IMG/VR virus record: IMGVR_UViG_3300018080_000498
Coordinates: 1 to 27,776 of that record
Length of the DNA: 27,776 nt
DNA from: a virus
Direction: 5' to 3' (one strand)
Positions 20,835 through 27,776 of the stretch are shown here, piece by piece. How positions within the stretch are numbered: position 1 is the first letter of the stretch; every line of letters starts with the position of its first letter. Both the position numbers and the translations under genes were made by a program. Under the pieces are notes generated by a model, which ran no database searches, had not been told where the DNA came from, and saw only the letters and a list, made by a program, of their open reading frames with translations.

Positions 20835-21279
20835 GTTAGATCATATTCCTGATGAGTATATGCACAAGAGAATCCTAATTATAGGTGATGCTCAAATGGT
20901 AGAAAGTAGCTACCTAAGAGATAAAGGTTTCACTAATGTAGTATCTTCAGAAAGAGATTATCCATTTGGTTTGCAACTCAGTTTTGATATAGAAGATGAA
21001 TTTTTAGACCAGAAATTTGATTTAATATATTGCTCTCATGTACTAGAACATTGTATGTCCGCATATAAGGCGTTACATAATCTTAAAATGATGTTAAATG
21101 GCGAGCTTATGATATTCGTGCCAGCAGAAGAAGATTGTTGGATAGAGGATTATCATATAAGCTGTTTCACGTCTAACGGGTGGCACAATTTAATTAAGAG
21201 GGTGGGTTTAAGATTACTTGAGAGTAAAGAGTTTAAGAATAATGATAGAAACGAATATTATTTTAAGGTGTCAATATGA
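20776..21279 (+). CDS. SAM-dependent methyltransferase-like protein
   Basis: The frame opens at 20731, inside the previous gene. I list the ATG at 20776 (MLARVKPDYSEAML, GGAG 14 bases upstream), but 20812 (MLRKNRFRLDHIPDEYMHKR) is also possible, since no site is strong. The protein has a class I-like Rossmann layout: KRILIIGDAQMVESSYLRDK (motif I strand and loop, without the usual GxGxG), NVVSSERD, and the diagnostic FDLIYCSHVLEHC, a variant of the D(L)I..SHVLEH motif. LNGELMIFVPAEEDCW follows. Such small enzymes methylate sugars or nucleotides in glycan clusters. The gene lies between two glycosyltransferase genes, so sugar methylation is the likeliest role. Confidence 0.68.
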   Translation: MLARVKPDYSEAMLRKNRFRLDHIPDEYMHKRILIIGDAQMVESSYLRDKGFTNVVSSERDYPFGLQLSFDIEDEFLDQKFDLIYCSHVLEHCMSAYKALHNLKMMLNGELMIFVPAEEDCWIEDYHISCFTSNGWHNLIKRVGLRLLESKEFKNNDRNEYYFKVSI

Positions 21280-21854
21280 TAGGTGTAGCGATTCCCTGTT
21301 TTAAACTAGACGATTATTTAGAAGCTGTTATGAAACAGTTTGAAGAATGGAATCGTATTGCACTTGTAGAAAAAGATTTCAAGTTTCATGATCAAGTTGA
21401 AGTAAGGAACGATGTTATTTCAACTTTAAAAGATTGTGACTTTGTTTTCACTATAGACGCAGATGAGTTTTTACTTAAAGAAGACCAACACAAAATAGTG
21501 AAGACAATGAAAGAGGGCGATTATGATGCTGGCTTTTGTCCCGTGATAGATTATACAAGAGATTTAAAACATAGATATAAACGTGATGGAGAACATATGC
21601 CAGTTGTGATAATTGATCCCAAAGAGGTATCATTTTATGAAACTAGATGTGTCAATTATAAGAAACCTGTTTATTTTAGGGATATTTATTTACATCATCT
21701 GGGTTTTACTTTTGATGACGATAAACTGGGATGGAAAAAACGTAACTACTGGAATACAGGAAATAGACAAGAGGTTGAAGAAATCATGCAAAAAGAAACC
21801 GAACCTTGCGAACTTCCTGAAGAAATTATGGAGGTTTTAAATGCTAATTTTTAG
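21276..21854 (+). CDS. short glycosyltransferase-like protein (192 aa)
   Basis: It starts in an ATGA overlap with the methyltransferase gene. MIGVAIPCFKLDDYLEAVMK is a GT-A-like first strand. CDFVFTIDADEFLLKEDQHK carries a DxD motif (DAD) as in family-2 or related transferases and is placed as expected. FRDIYLHHLGFTFDDDKLGW supplies the later His-rich segment seen in similar enzymes. At 192 residues the nucleotide-binding part between strand one and the DxD is short, so this may be a reduced or damaged enzyme. Its end contains the ribosome site of the next gene, which overlaps by 14 bases. Confidence 0.62.
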   Translation: MIGVAIPCFKLDDYLEAVMKQFEEWNRIALVEKDFKFHDQVEVRNDVISTLKDCDFVFTIDADEFLLKEDQHKIVKTMKEGDYDAGFCPVIDYTRDLKHRYKRDGEHMPVVIIDPKEVSFYETRCVNYKKPVYFRDIYLHHLGFTFDDDKLGWKKRNYWNTGNRQEVEEIMQKETEPCELPEEIMEVLNANF

Positions 21855-22866
21855 TGAGATGAAAACACAAGTGGGAGAAAGGATACAGAAGCAAGATGCT
21901 AACTTCTTGGATAAGATAGGTAATTGGATTAATTATAGATATGATGATATTCTTTCCCGTAAAGATTGGCCTCAGCTCTATAGAGTAGCAAACATAACAG
22001 CAACGAGCGGACAAGAAACTATGGGACTTCCTTATGATGCTGCTTATGTTATTAGTGCAGTTGACAGAATAAATAATATAGTTTTAACTCCATTAGATGC
22101 TTCAAGAGGTGGAAGGTTTTATGCAAATTATCAGAATTCACCTGGATTACCTAAACAATACTGGGTAGAAGGTGTAACAATGCGTAATAGTATTTCCGAG
22201 TTAGGTGGACCTGTTCCTGGATATAACATAAAAGCTTTTACATCTAATCCTTCAGCTCCTAGCGTAGACGTAACTATATGGGGTATTAATGATACTGATG
22301 GCTCAGAAATAGTTGAAACTCAAACTGTATCTGCAACTCCAGTAACTTTCACAAAGAGTTTTGCTAGAGTGGATAGAGTAAGCAAAAGTAGTGATGACCC
22401 TTATGCAGGTACTAGTTTCGAAAATACTGTTAACATCCAGTACTATACTGGAATAGGTGGACTTTTAGGTACTATAGCAAATATTAGTGGAGCTTCATTT
22501 TCATCAAGTTATCTTAATTTACACTTAAATCCTAAGCCTAATTCAAACGTAGTATATACAGTAACATATAAAACTAATCAAATAAGGTTGCAGGAAGAAA
22601 ACGATGTGCCAATAATCGATTGTTCACAAGCATTAGTCATAGGAGCTTATGCAGATGCACTTAAAGAACAACGACAATTTACAAAAGCTAAAGCACTAGA
22701 ATACAATCCAAACGACCCAGATGACCCATCAACTTATGAAGGTAAAGTAAGACAATTAATTAATCAGTTAGAACAATGGTCAGAGAACGTACCACAAGCA
22801 GTTCCGATGGTTGACCCGTTACCGATAGACACAGTTTGGAGAGAAGGAACTACGATAATTAATTAA
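21841..22866 (+). CDS. neck/head-tail adaptor protein (341 aa)
   Basis: The start at 21841 follows GGAGG within the previous gene. MLIFSEMKTQVGERIQKQDA, then NFLDKIGNWINYRYDDILSR, KDW is a helical opening typical of P22-like adaptor or neck proteins that dock under the portal. LPYDAAYVISAVDRINN, the beta-rich middle (GYNIKAFTSNPSAPSVDVTI) and the helical ending (QLINQLEQWSENVPQAVPMV) continue that type. It precedes the nozzle-like protein as in P22-type gene order (adaptor before stabilisation proteins). Exact homology to a named gene was not determined. Confidence 0.68.
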   Translation: MLIFSEMKTQVGERIQKQDANFLDKIGNWINYRYDDILSRKDWPQLYRVANITATSGQETMGLPYDAAYVISAVDRINNIVLTPLDASRGGRFYANYQNSPGLPKQYWVEGVTMRNSISELGGPVPGYNIKAFTSNPSAPSVDVTIWGINDTDGSEIVETQTVSATPVTFTKSFARVDRVSKSSDDPYAGTSFENTVNIQYYTGIGGLLGTIANISGASFSSSYLNLHLNPKPNSNVVYTVTYKTNQIRLQEENDVPIIDCSQALVIGAYADALKEQRQFTKAKALEYNPNDPDDPSTYEGKVRQLINQLEQWSENVPQAVPMVDPLPIDTVWREGTTIIN

Positions 22867-22876
22867 GGAGATATAA

Positions 22877-24433
22877 ATGCCAGACCAATTAGATGACCAA
22901 TTTGCGGTAATAAAAGTTTTAGATGTAAGTGCTGGGCAGTTCTCTGAACAACATCCTACTGACGCTCTTGTTATGCCTCAAAATGCTGCTTCAGCTTTAA
23001 TAAATGTTGATATAGATGCACTTGGTAAAAGAAAGAAAAGAAAAGGTTATGATTTAATAGCTAATAATGTTGGTGTTAATAAAGTTGCAGGATTAATAGG
23101 TTTTGCCCCAACAGCAGGAACTAAGATACTTCTCATGGAATCTAATGGTGTTGTATATACATGGAATGGAGCTGCTGGTACATGGACAAGTTCTATTACA
23201 CTTACAGCACAAGATATAGCTGAATTTGCGATTGGTGGAAACTTAGCTTTTAGGTTAAGCCAAATAGAGAATGTAAGATCTTTTAATGGTTCAGTATGGG
23301 CAGATGAAGGAAACCTTAATACAGATTTTCCTAGAGCTAAGATAGCTTTTTGGACTAGTAACCAACGTATGCTTGCGTTTAATACAGTAAGTGAACCTAA
23401 CGGAATGTATTATTCAGATACAGGCGATCCTCAAACTTGGGATAGAACTACTGATTTATTTAGAATAGGTCGTGAAGGTGACGAAGGTATTACAGGAGCA
23501 ATAGAGTTTACTTCAGGTGACGTTGTTGTATTTACTAAAGACAATATGAGTAGTATTAATATACAAGACCCTACTCCTGCAAATTGGACACAAGCTAAAA
23601 TTGCTGATATAGGCTGTCTTGCTTTTAGAACTTTAAGACAGATGGGACAAGACGCTTTATTTCTTTCAGATGATGGTGTGCGTTCCGTAGTTCAATCAGC
23701 GCAGGATAAGAAACGTGGTGCTTCATTACCTATATCATTTCCAATACAAGATTGGATAGATAGAATTAATTTTACTCAAGTAGATAAAGCAACAGCGTGG
23801 GTATGGAGAGATAAATATTACCTTGCAGTCCCAATAGATAGTGCAACAGAAAACTCTCATGTATTAGTATGGAGTCAAAGAGCGCATGCCGCTAATGGTG
23901 GTAAAGGTGGCTGGAGTATATATGAGAATATAGCAAGTAATGCTTTTGGTCAAATAAACTTTGGTAACAAACCAAGAGTATATTTTGGAGATTCGGGGAC
24001 TGGTTCAGTATATATGTTTCGTTCAAGTGAACCTTCAGAAGAATCTGATACTGATAATGGAACTAATATAGAATATCAAGAGATTAGTAGAGCATATGAT
24101 TTTGGTTCTTTAGAAGTTGATAAGACTTATGAACATATAGAAGTAACAGCGATTTCTACTTCAGGGAATTTAATTATAGATGCACAAATAGAGAACACAG
24201 GTTTTACAAGAATAGCTGAAATGGATTTAACAGGGTTTTTACCACAATTACCTATAGCATTACCATTTGATTTAGGTGGAACCGTTCTTGTTCGTGAGAA
24301 GTTTGATTTAGAGCAATTAGGACGTGGAAGATATATACAAATCCAGCTTACTGAAGATACAGAATCTGGTGACGTAGAAATACTAAGTTATTCATTAGCA
24401 GCGTTTATAGAAAATATAGAAAATAACGACTAG
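22877..24433 (+). CDS. P22 gp10-like tail hub/stabilisation protein (518 aa)
   Basis: The protein starts MPDQLDDQFAVIKVLDVSAG, with LVMPQNAASALINVDIDALG and KRKKRKGYD, the typical opening of phage stabilisation or nozzle proteins, which list positions at which the chain joins the tail. WNGAAGTWTSSITLTAQDIA, SFNGSVWADEGN, FWTSNQRMLAFNTVSEPNGM, and FTKDNMSSINIQD follow as repeated beta blades consistent with a propeller. The later part (LFLSDDGVRSVVQSAQDKKR) fits too. It would close the tail and hold the packaged DNA. The start has AAGGAGATATAA; the stop TAG overlaps the next ribosome site. Confidence 0.68.
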   Translation: MPDQLDDQFAVIKVLDVSAGQFSEQHPTDALVMPQNAASALINVDIDALGKRKKRKGYDLIANNVGVNKVAGLIGFAPTAGTKILLMESNGVVYTWNGAAGTWTSSITLTAQDIAEFAIGGNLAFRLSQIENVRSFNGSVWADEGNLNTDFPRAKIAFWTSNQRMLAFNTVSEPNGMYYSDTGDPQTWDRTTDLFRIGREGDEGITGAIEFTSGDVVVFTKDNMSSINIQDPTPANWTQAKIADIGCLAFRTLRQMGQDALFLSDDGVRSVVQSAQDKKRGASLPISFPIQDWIDRINFTQVDKATAWVWRDKYYLAVPIDSATENSHVLVWSQRAHAANGGKGGWSIYENIASNAFGQINFGNKPRVYFGDSGTGSVYMFRSSEPSEESDTDNGTNIEYQEISRAYDFGSLEVDKTYEHIEVTAISTSGNLIIDAQIENTGFTRIAEMDLTGFLPQLPIALPFDLGGTVLVREKFDLEQLGRGRYIQIQLTEDTESGDVEILSYSLAAFIENIENND

Positions 24434-24444
24434 GAGGTTTTAAA

Positions 24445-25668
24445 GTGGCAGTTCTAAATAGAGGAAAAACATTTACGGTAAATGAGACCGTAACAAATAC
24501 TAAGCTTCATCAGCTTATAGATAACGGGACTGTATCAGATATAGACCAAGCAGACATAGCGGCTGCACATGGTTTAACGATTAGAAGTGGAGCAAACCCT
24601 TCTGATACAGATGCACTTTGGGTAGACACTTCTGGTGTGGTAGACATACTCAAAGTTTATGATGGGACAAGTTGGACAGAAGTTCCTACTATACCTTCTA
24701 GTGGCCTTTCAACAGGTGACTTGATGGTATGGGACGGTACTAACTGGACTACTGGCGTAGATATGACTTTGCAGATAGCAAGTCAGGCACAAGGAGATAT
24801 TTTATATTATGATAGTTCAGATTGGGTAGTTTTGCCTGCAGGAACAAATGGACAGTTCTTAAAAACTCAAGGTGCAGCAGCAGATCCTATTTGGGCAGAT
24901 GCCCCAGCGGTAGTTGGTGAAGGACGATATGGATTAGATTGTCTTAGGAACTCATCAACTGTTATAGATGTAACAGCAGGAGAAATTAATGTTGGTGGGA
25001 CTATTGTTACTAAAACAGCTACAACTTCTCTTACTTTAAGTGTAGGAGCAGATTGGGCAAGTGGCATAAGTGGTCAAGCTGTAAGCACTTATGGATATGT
25101 TGGTATAGATGCTTCAGGTAATATTAAACTTGATACAACAGCTCCGACTCATTCTGATTTTGCTTTAACATTAACTAATTCACCTAAAGCTTATGCGTCA
25201 TGGAGTGGAACTACTTATAAAGTTATAGGTTGGTTTTATATGAACGCAACAGGTTCAGGTGAACTTGATACATATGGAGTAAGTAATGTTAAAGTTGGTG
25301 ATACATCTAATACTATTAGTAGTATAGGTTCTACAGATATTTCTACTGGCTCTGGTAGTGCAACCTTGATGAATGCTGATATGGAACTTAGATTTTATTG
25401 TACAGGTAGACCTGTAAAAGTTAATTTTGCAGCTCCTTTAAGAGATGCTAGTGGCAGTAATGCGTTCTCCTATATTTTTGTAGACGATATTCAACAAGTA
25501 CGAACTTATCATACTGGAAACGTTAATAATCCGCATAGTCTAGTATTCGAAGATAGACTTACAGAAGGTGTTCATAAAATAGATATTCGTTGGTCAACTT
25601 CAGGTGGGACTATATGGCAAGAAGGGGCAACGTCTGGAAATCGTGTAATAGTAGTAAGTGAGAAATAA
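24445..25668 (+). CDS. second tail fibre protein (407 aa)
   Basis: Translation begins at GTG 24445 after GGAGG. The N-terminus (VAVLNRGKTFTVNETVTNTK) and IDQADIAAAHGLTIRSGANP are a typical fibre opening. It is followed by repeated Gly-Asp-Trp units (GDLMVWDGTNWTTG, GDILYYDSSDWVVLPAGTNG, QFLKTQGAAADPIWADAP). The C-terminal third (MELRFYCTGRPVKVNFAAPL, IFVDDIQQVRTYHTGN, KIDIRWSTSGGTIWQEG) looks like a jelly-roll receptor-binding domain. It lies well away from the 970-residue fibre and shares no obvious sequence with it, so the virion may carry two fibre types. Confidence 0.74.
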   Translation: MAVLNRGKTFTVNETVTNTKLHQLIDNGTVSDIDQADIAAAHGLTIRSGANPSDTDALWVDTSGVVDILKVYDGTSWTEVPTIPSSGLSTGDLMVWDGTNWTTGVDMTLQIASQAQGDILYYDSSDWVVLPAGTNGQFLKTQGAAADPIWADAPAVVGEGRYGLDCLRNSSTVIDVTAGEINVGGTIVTKTATTSLTLSVGADWASGISGQAVSTYGYVGIDASGNIKLDTTAPTHSDFALTLTNSPKAYASWSGTTYKVIGWFYMNATGSGELDTYGVSNVKVGDTSNTISSIGSTDISTGSGSATLMNADMELRFYCTGRPVKVNFAAPLRDASGSNAFSYIFVDDIQQVRTYHTGNVNNPHSLVFEDRLTEGVHKIDIRWSTSGGTIWQEGATSGNRVIVVSEK

Positions 25669-26153
25669 TGGTTAAACGTAAACATACTTTTAATAATATT
25701 AAATATAAAGAACTAATAGCTTTTATTAGAGAACATTGCACAGAATGTTATATAGGAACTAATGAAAGTCTTGACAGAGAACTTGACTGGTTCTTAGCTA
25801 ACAAAAGACTTTTTACTATTAGAAGCAATGGACGGCTTATAGCAATATGTGCGTTCATGGTATTAGAAAGCCCTGAAGAATTAATTACAGGAGAATGGCC
25901 GATAGAAGATGTTGAAGGAAAATATTTATTTGTCAGGTTATTAGGTATACATTCTGCCGCTAGGAATAGAGGTATAATGAGTTATATGGGAACAAAATTA
26001 TTGAGTTGGTTTGATAATTTAGAATATTTAATTTACAGACGTAATGGAAAGCATGGTAAGTTAAAGATAAGAAACATGGAAAAGTTTATTAATAAGGAGG
26101 TATCAAATGGGTGGCGGCGGACAGGAAATGCCCCAAGCTCCTTCTCCAGGTAA
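25668..26153 (+). CDS. GNAT-like acyltransferase (161 aa)
   Basis: The TAATG overlap with the fibre stop fixes the start. FTIRSNGRLIAICAFMVLE supplies a GNAT beta-3/beta-4 hairpin. KYLFVRLLGIHSAARNRGIM is the acetyl-CoA-binding strand and loop (motif A, with RNRGI in place of Q/RxxGxG). NLEYLIYRRNGKHGKLKI completes the domain. GNAT enzymes transfer acyl groups from CoA to amines; phage copies modify fibres, glycans or host proteins. It follows the second fibre directly, so fibre modification is attractive but unproven. Its last 47 bases overlap the next gene. Confidence 0.6.
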   Translation: MVKRKHTFNNIKYKELIAFIREHCTECYIGTNESLDRELDWFLANKRLFTIRSNGRLIAICAFMVLESPEELITGEWPIEDVEGKYLFVRLLGIHSAARNRGIMSYMGTKLLSWFDNLEYLIYRRNGKHGKLKIRNMEKFINKEVSNGWRRTGNAPSSFSR

Positions 26154-26856
26154 GGTAGCAAGGCAAGCAATAAATGCAGAATTAAAATTATTGCCAAGAA
26201 GAGTAGCAGCAGAAGAAGCTTTTGCACCAAGACTTGCACAACTTCAAGCAGATATACTTGGCAGATTTGCACCACAAGTTGCAGGTATTCAAGCAGGATT
26301 ACAAGAACAATTTGGTGGAAGGTTAGCAAGATTTGGCAGACAGTTACAAGAAGAATTATTCCCTGAAGAAATAGCAGCAGGTAGACAAGTAGGTCAAGCT
26401 ATTCTTGGTGATATAGAAGCAAGTGAACGTGGTGAGTTACCAGCAGGAATTCAAGATGCTCTATTAGAACAATTCAGAGCAGGTGAAGCTTTTGGTGGTA
26501 GACTTGGTGGACCAGTAGGTGCAGTAAATATTGGTCGCAAATTTGCAGATGTATTATTAAGACAACGTGGGCAAGCATTACAAAGAGGACAACAATTTGC
26601 AGGTAGGATAACACCACAAGCAGCACCAACAATAGGATTAGCAAGTCCATCACAAGCACAGCTTGGGTTAACAGGAGAAACTTTAGGACCTGCATTTGGT
26701 TTAGCAGGAGATGTATTTAGAACGCAAGCAAGTTTAGCACAACAGCAGACAAGTCCATTAGGAACAATTTTAGGAACACTTGGTGGAGGATTAGCAACAG
26801 GTCTTGGTGGCGGTTTTGGAAAAGCTTTAGGTGGCAGCAGATTTTTCACAGGATAA
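26107..26856 (+). CDS. probable internal virion/ejection protein (249 aa)
   Basis: The ATG at 26107 follows AAGGAGGTATCAA. The product is unusually rich in Ala, Gly, Gln, Arg and Leu: MGGGGQEMPQAPSPGKVARQ, long amphipathic helices (LAQLQADILGRFAPQVAGIQ, GRQLQEELFPEEIAAGRQVG), and a glycine-rich hydrophobic end (LGTILGTLGGGLATGLGGGF) that could enter a membrane. It contains no Cys or Trp. Such composition and the late position beside another helical protein match P22-like ejection proteins or a minor tail protein, which form a channel for DNA entry. The compositional bias gives the opposite strand a long spurious frame. Confidence 0.66.
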   Translation: MGGGGQEMPQAPSPGKVARQAINAELKLLPRRVAAEEAFAPRLAQLQADILGRFAPQVAGIQAGLQEQFGGRLARFGRQLQEELFPEEIAAGRQVGQAILGDIEASERGELPAGIQDALLEQFRAGEAFGGRLGGPVGAVNIGRKFADVLLRQRGQALQRGQQFAGRITPQAAPTIGLASPSQAQLGLTGETLGPAFGLAGDVFRTQASLAQQQTSPLGTILGTLGGGLATGLGGGFGKALGGSRFFTG

Positions 26857-26874
26857 AAATAAGGAGTATATAAA

Positions 26875-27776
26875 ATGGCAAACAATTTTGGTAGAAGTTT
26901 TGCTGAAGCTTTTCAAAGGAGTGCATCTGGTCTTGGAGAAGCCATAACTGAAGGTATAGAATCTGGAGCTAAAAGATCTGTTGCTAAAAAACAGCGTGAC
27001 AAATTTTTATCAATTCCGGGATTACCTCAAGCTGCTAAAGATACTATTGAAGCAGGGGGTACACTTTCAGAAGGATTAGCAATAGCTAAATTAGGACAAG
27101 GTGATGTGTTAAGTCCACAAGAGAAGACGCAAGGTCTTTTCATGGGCAATCAATTACTTCATAGTCCTGATCCTGAAATAAGAGCATTAGGTAAACAGAT
27201 GGTAGCGAATGCTTCTGGTATAGATCCAACGGCATTAGGTAAACAAGCTCAAACTATGAAGCAAGAACAAACTGCTGAAGATATACAAACAGTAGCAGCT
27301 GATGGAGTGCCTGTAGATGATGTAGTAGCAACTAATAGTATACAAACTGCAACAGGACAAGTTCCACCAGTAGATGGGGAAACACTTCCAGTTGATGAAC
27401 CCCCCATCCCTCCAATAATCGGAGAACGGGCAGAAGAAGAAGTTACACAACCTGTAGAACGTGTAACTAAACCTACTACAGAAGAAGCTAAGCAAGAGAT
27501 TCAACGAGAAGATGTAAAGCAAAGAAAACTTACTGAAGGAGATATACCTTTGGGTGAGGGTAAGAGAAAAGCTAAACGTGGACTTATTCTAGATAGTTTT
27601 AAAGAAGGTGGGGGAACTCTTGTTAATATAGATGCTGAAATAGCTAAAAAAATTGCATCAGGTGCAGCCACAGAATCTATAAAAACTGCTTCTAAAGCGT
27701 TAGAAACAGATGTTAATATGCGCCGTGTAATTGCGCTTATGTCAACACTTGTAGCTAAAGCTAGAGGGAAACAAAT
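26875..27776 (+). CDS. probable internal virion protein (3' end beyond window)
   Basis: The ATG at 26875 follows AAGGAGTATATAAA and the frame stays open to the right edge, 300 codons. It reads MANNFGRSFAEAFQRSASGL, GEAITEGIESGAKRSVAKKQ, RDKFLSIPGLPQAAKDTIEA, then an extended acidic and proline-rich linker (QTATGQVPPVDGETLPVDEP). It then becomes helical again, with FKEGGGTLVNIDAEIAKKIA and near the edge NMRRVIALMSTLVAKARGKQ. The helix-linker-helix form, high Ala, Gln and Lys, and the position after another helical virion gene suggest an ejection or internal core protein. No lysozyme or protease motif is seen in the visible part. Confidence 0.62.
   Translation, partial: MANNFGRSFAEAFQRSASGLGEAITEGIESGAKRSVAKKQRDKFLSIPGLPQAAKDTIEAGGTLSEGLAIAKLGQGDVLSPQEKTQGLFMGNQLLHSPDPEIRALGKQMVANASGIDPTALGKQAQTMKQEQTAEDIQTVAADGVPVDDVVATNSIQTATGQVPPVDGETLPVDEPPIPPIIGERAEEEVTQPVERVTKPTTEEAKQEIQREDVKQRKLTEGDIPLGEGKRKAKRGLILDSFKEGGGTLVNIDAEIAKKIASGAATESIKTASKALETDVNMRRVIALMSTLVAKARGKQ

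Noticed and set aside
20834-24433. Tape measure and frameshifted tail chaperone genes of a long-tailed phage
   Set aside because: No very long helical gene or paired overlapping chaperone frames; the genes present fit neck and nozzle proteins of a short tail.
26451-26885. Long minus-strand frame opposite the Ala/Gly/Gln-rich virion gene
   Set aside because: It is a by-product of the GCA/GGA/CAA-rich codons on the plus strand; composition (Pro, Asn, Cys) is implausible and it has no ribosome site context.
1-27776. Recoding of TAG to glutamine throughout the phage
   Set aside because: TAG ends several long genes in the expected place, often touching the next ribosome site (portal at 10078, nozzle-like gene at 24433, first glycosyltransferase at 20834), and no suppressor tRNA is visible.
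1-27776. CRISPR array, insertion sequence, tRNA or integrase attachment site
   Set aside because: No regularly spaced repeats, transposase or recombinase motifs, or tRNA cloverleaf were seen on either strand.

Overview
The window is a 27.8 kb piece of a tailed double-stranded DNA bacteriophage genome (Caudoviricetes). The order small terminase, large terminase, portal, scaffold, major capsid protein, fibre genes, neck and tail proteins, internal virion proteins is diagnostic. The portal looks P22-like, the capsid protein looks like the SU10-type HK97-fold family, the 518-residue tail protein recalls P22 gp10, and I see no tape measure, sheath or tube genes. A short-tailed (podovirus-like) virion is therefore the best inference. 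The DNA is AT-rich, genes are tightly packed with many TAATG or ATGA junctions, and most carry strong AGGAGG-type ribosome binding sites. The host cannot be fixed from the sequence.

Left arm (1-4750, leftward). Small early or middle genes include a DUF669-like protein (cut by the window edge), a Sak4-like RecA-fold ATPase, many very small cysteine-rich or zinc-ribbon proteins, a SWIM-like zinc protein, two tiny membrane peptides, and an exported lytic transglycosylase with its own promoter. Near the start of this arm lies a recognisable small gene interrupted by an in-frame TAG, followed by a gene without an ATG start. A near-consensus sigma-70 promoter at 4725-4752 drives the arm.

Control region (4750-5540). 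This gap of about 800 bp has no convincing large gene. It holds the leftward promoter, a second near-perfect promoter firing right (5203-5231) inside an array of AT-rich repeats, and a leader of about 300 nt with several clean hairpins before the small terminase gene.

Right arm (5540-27776, rightward). DNA packaging genes come first, then small head genes. Next is a capsid block (scaffold, capsid, 41-residue peptide) bounded by a candidate promoter and a strong hairpin terminator. After that come unknown genes, one carrying a widespread-type bacterial hairpin repeat in frame; a fibre region in which a short N-terminal module occurs up to three times; and a holin-like protein. A glycan-modification cassette follows (a two-domain glycosyltransferase with TPRs, a methyltransferase-like protein and a short glycosyltransferase-like protein). 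The window ends with neck and tail proteins, a second fibre, a GNAT-like acyltransferase and two probable internal virion proteins, the last running off the edge.

No tRNA, CRISPR array, insertion sequence, integrase or repressor gene was seen.
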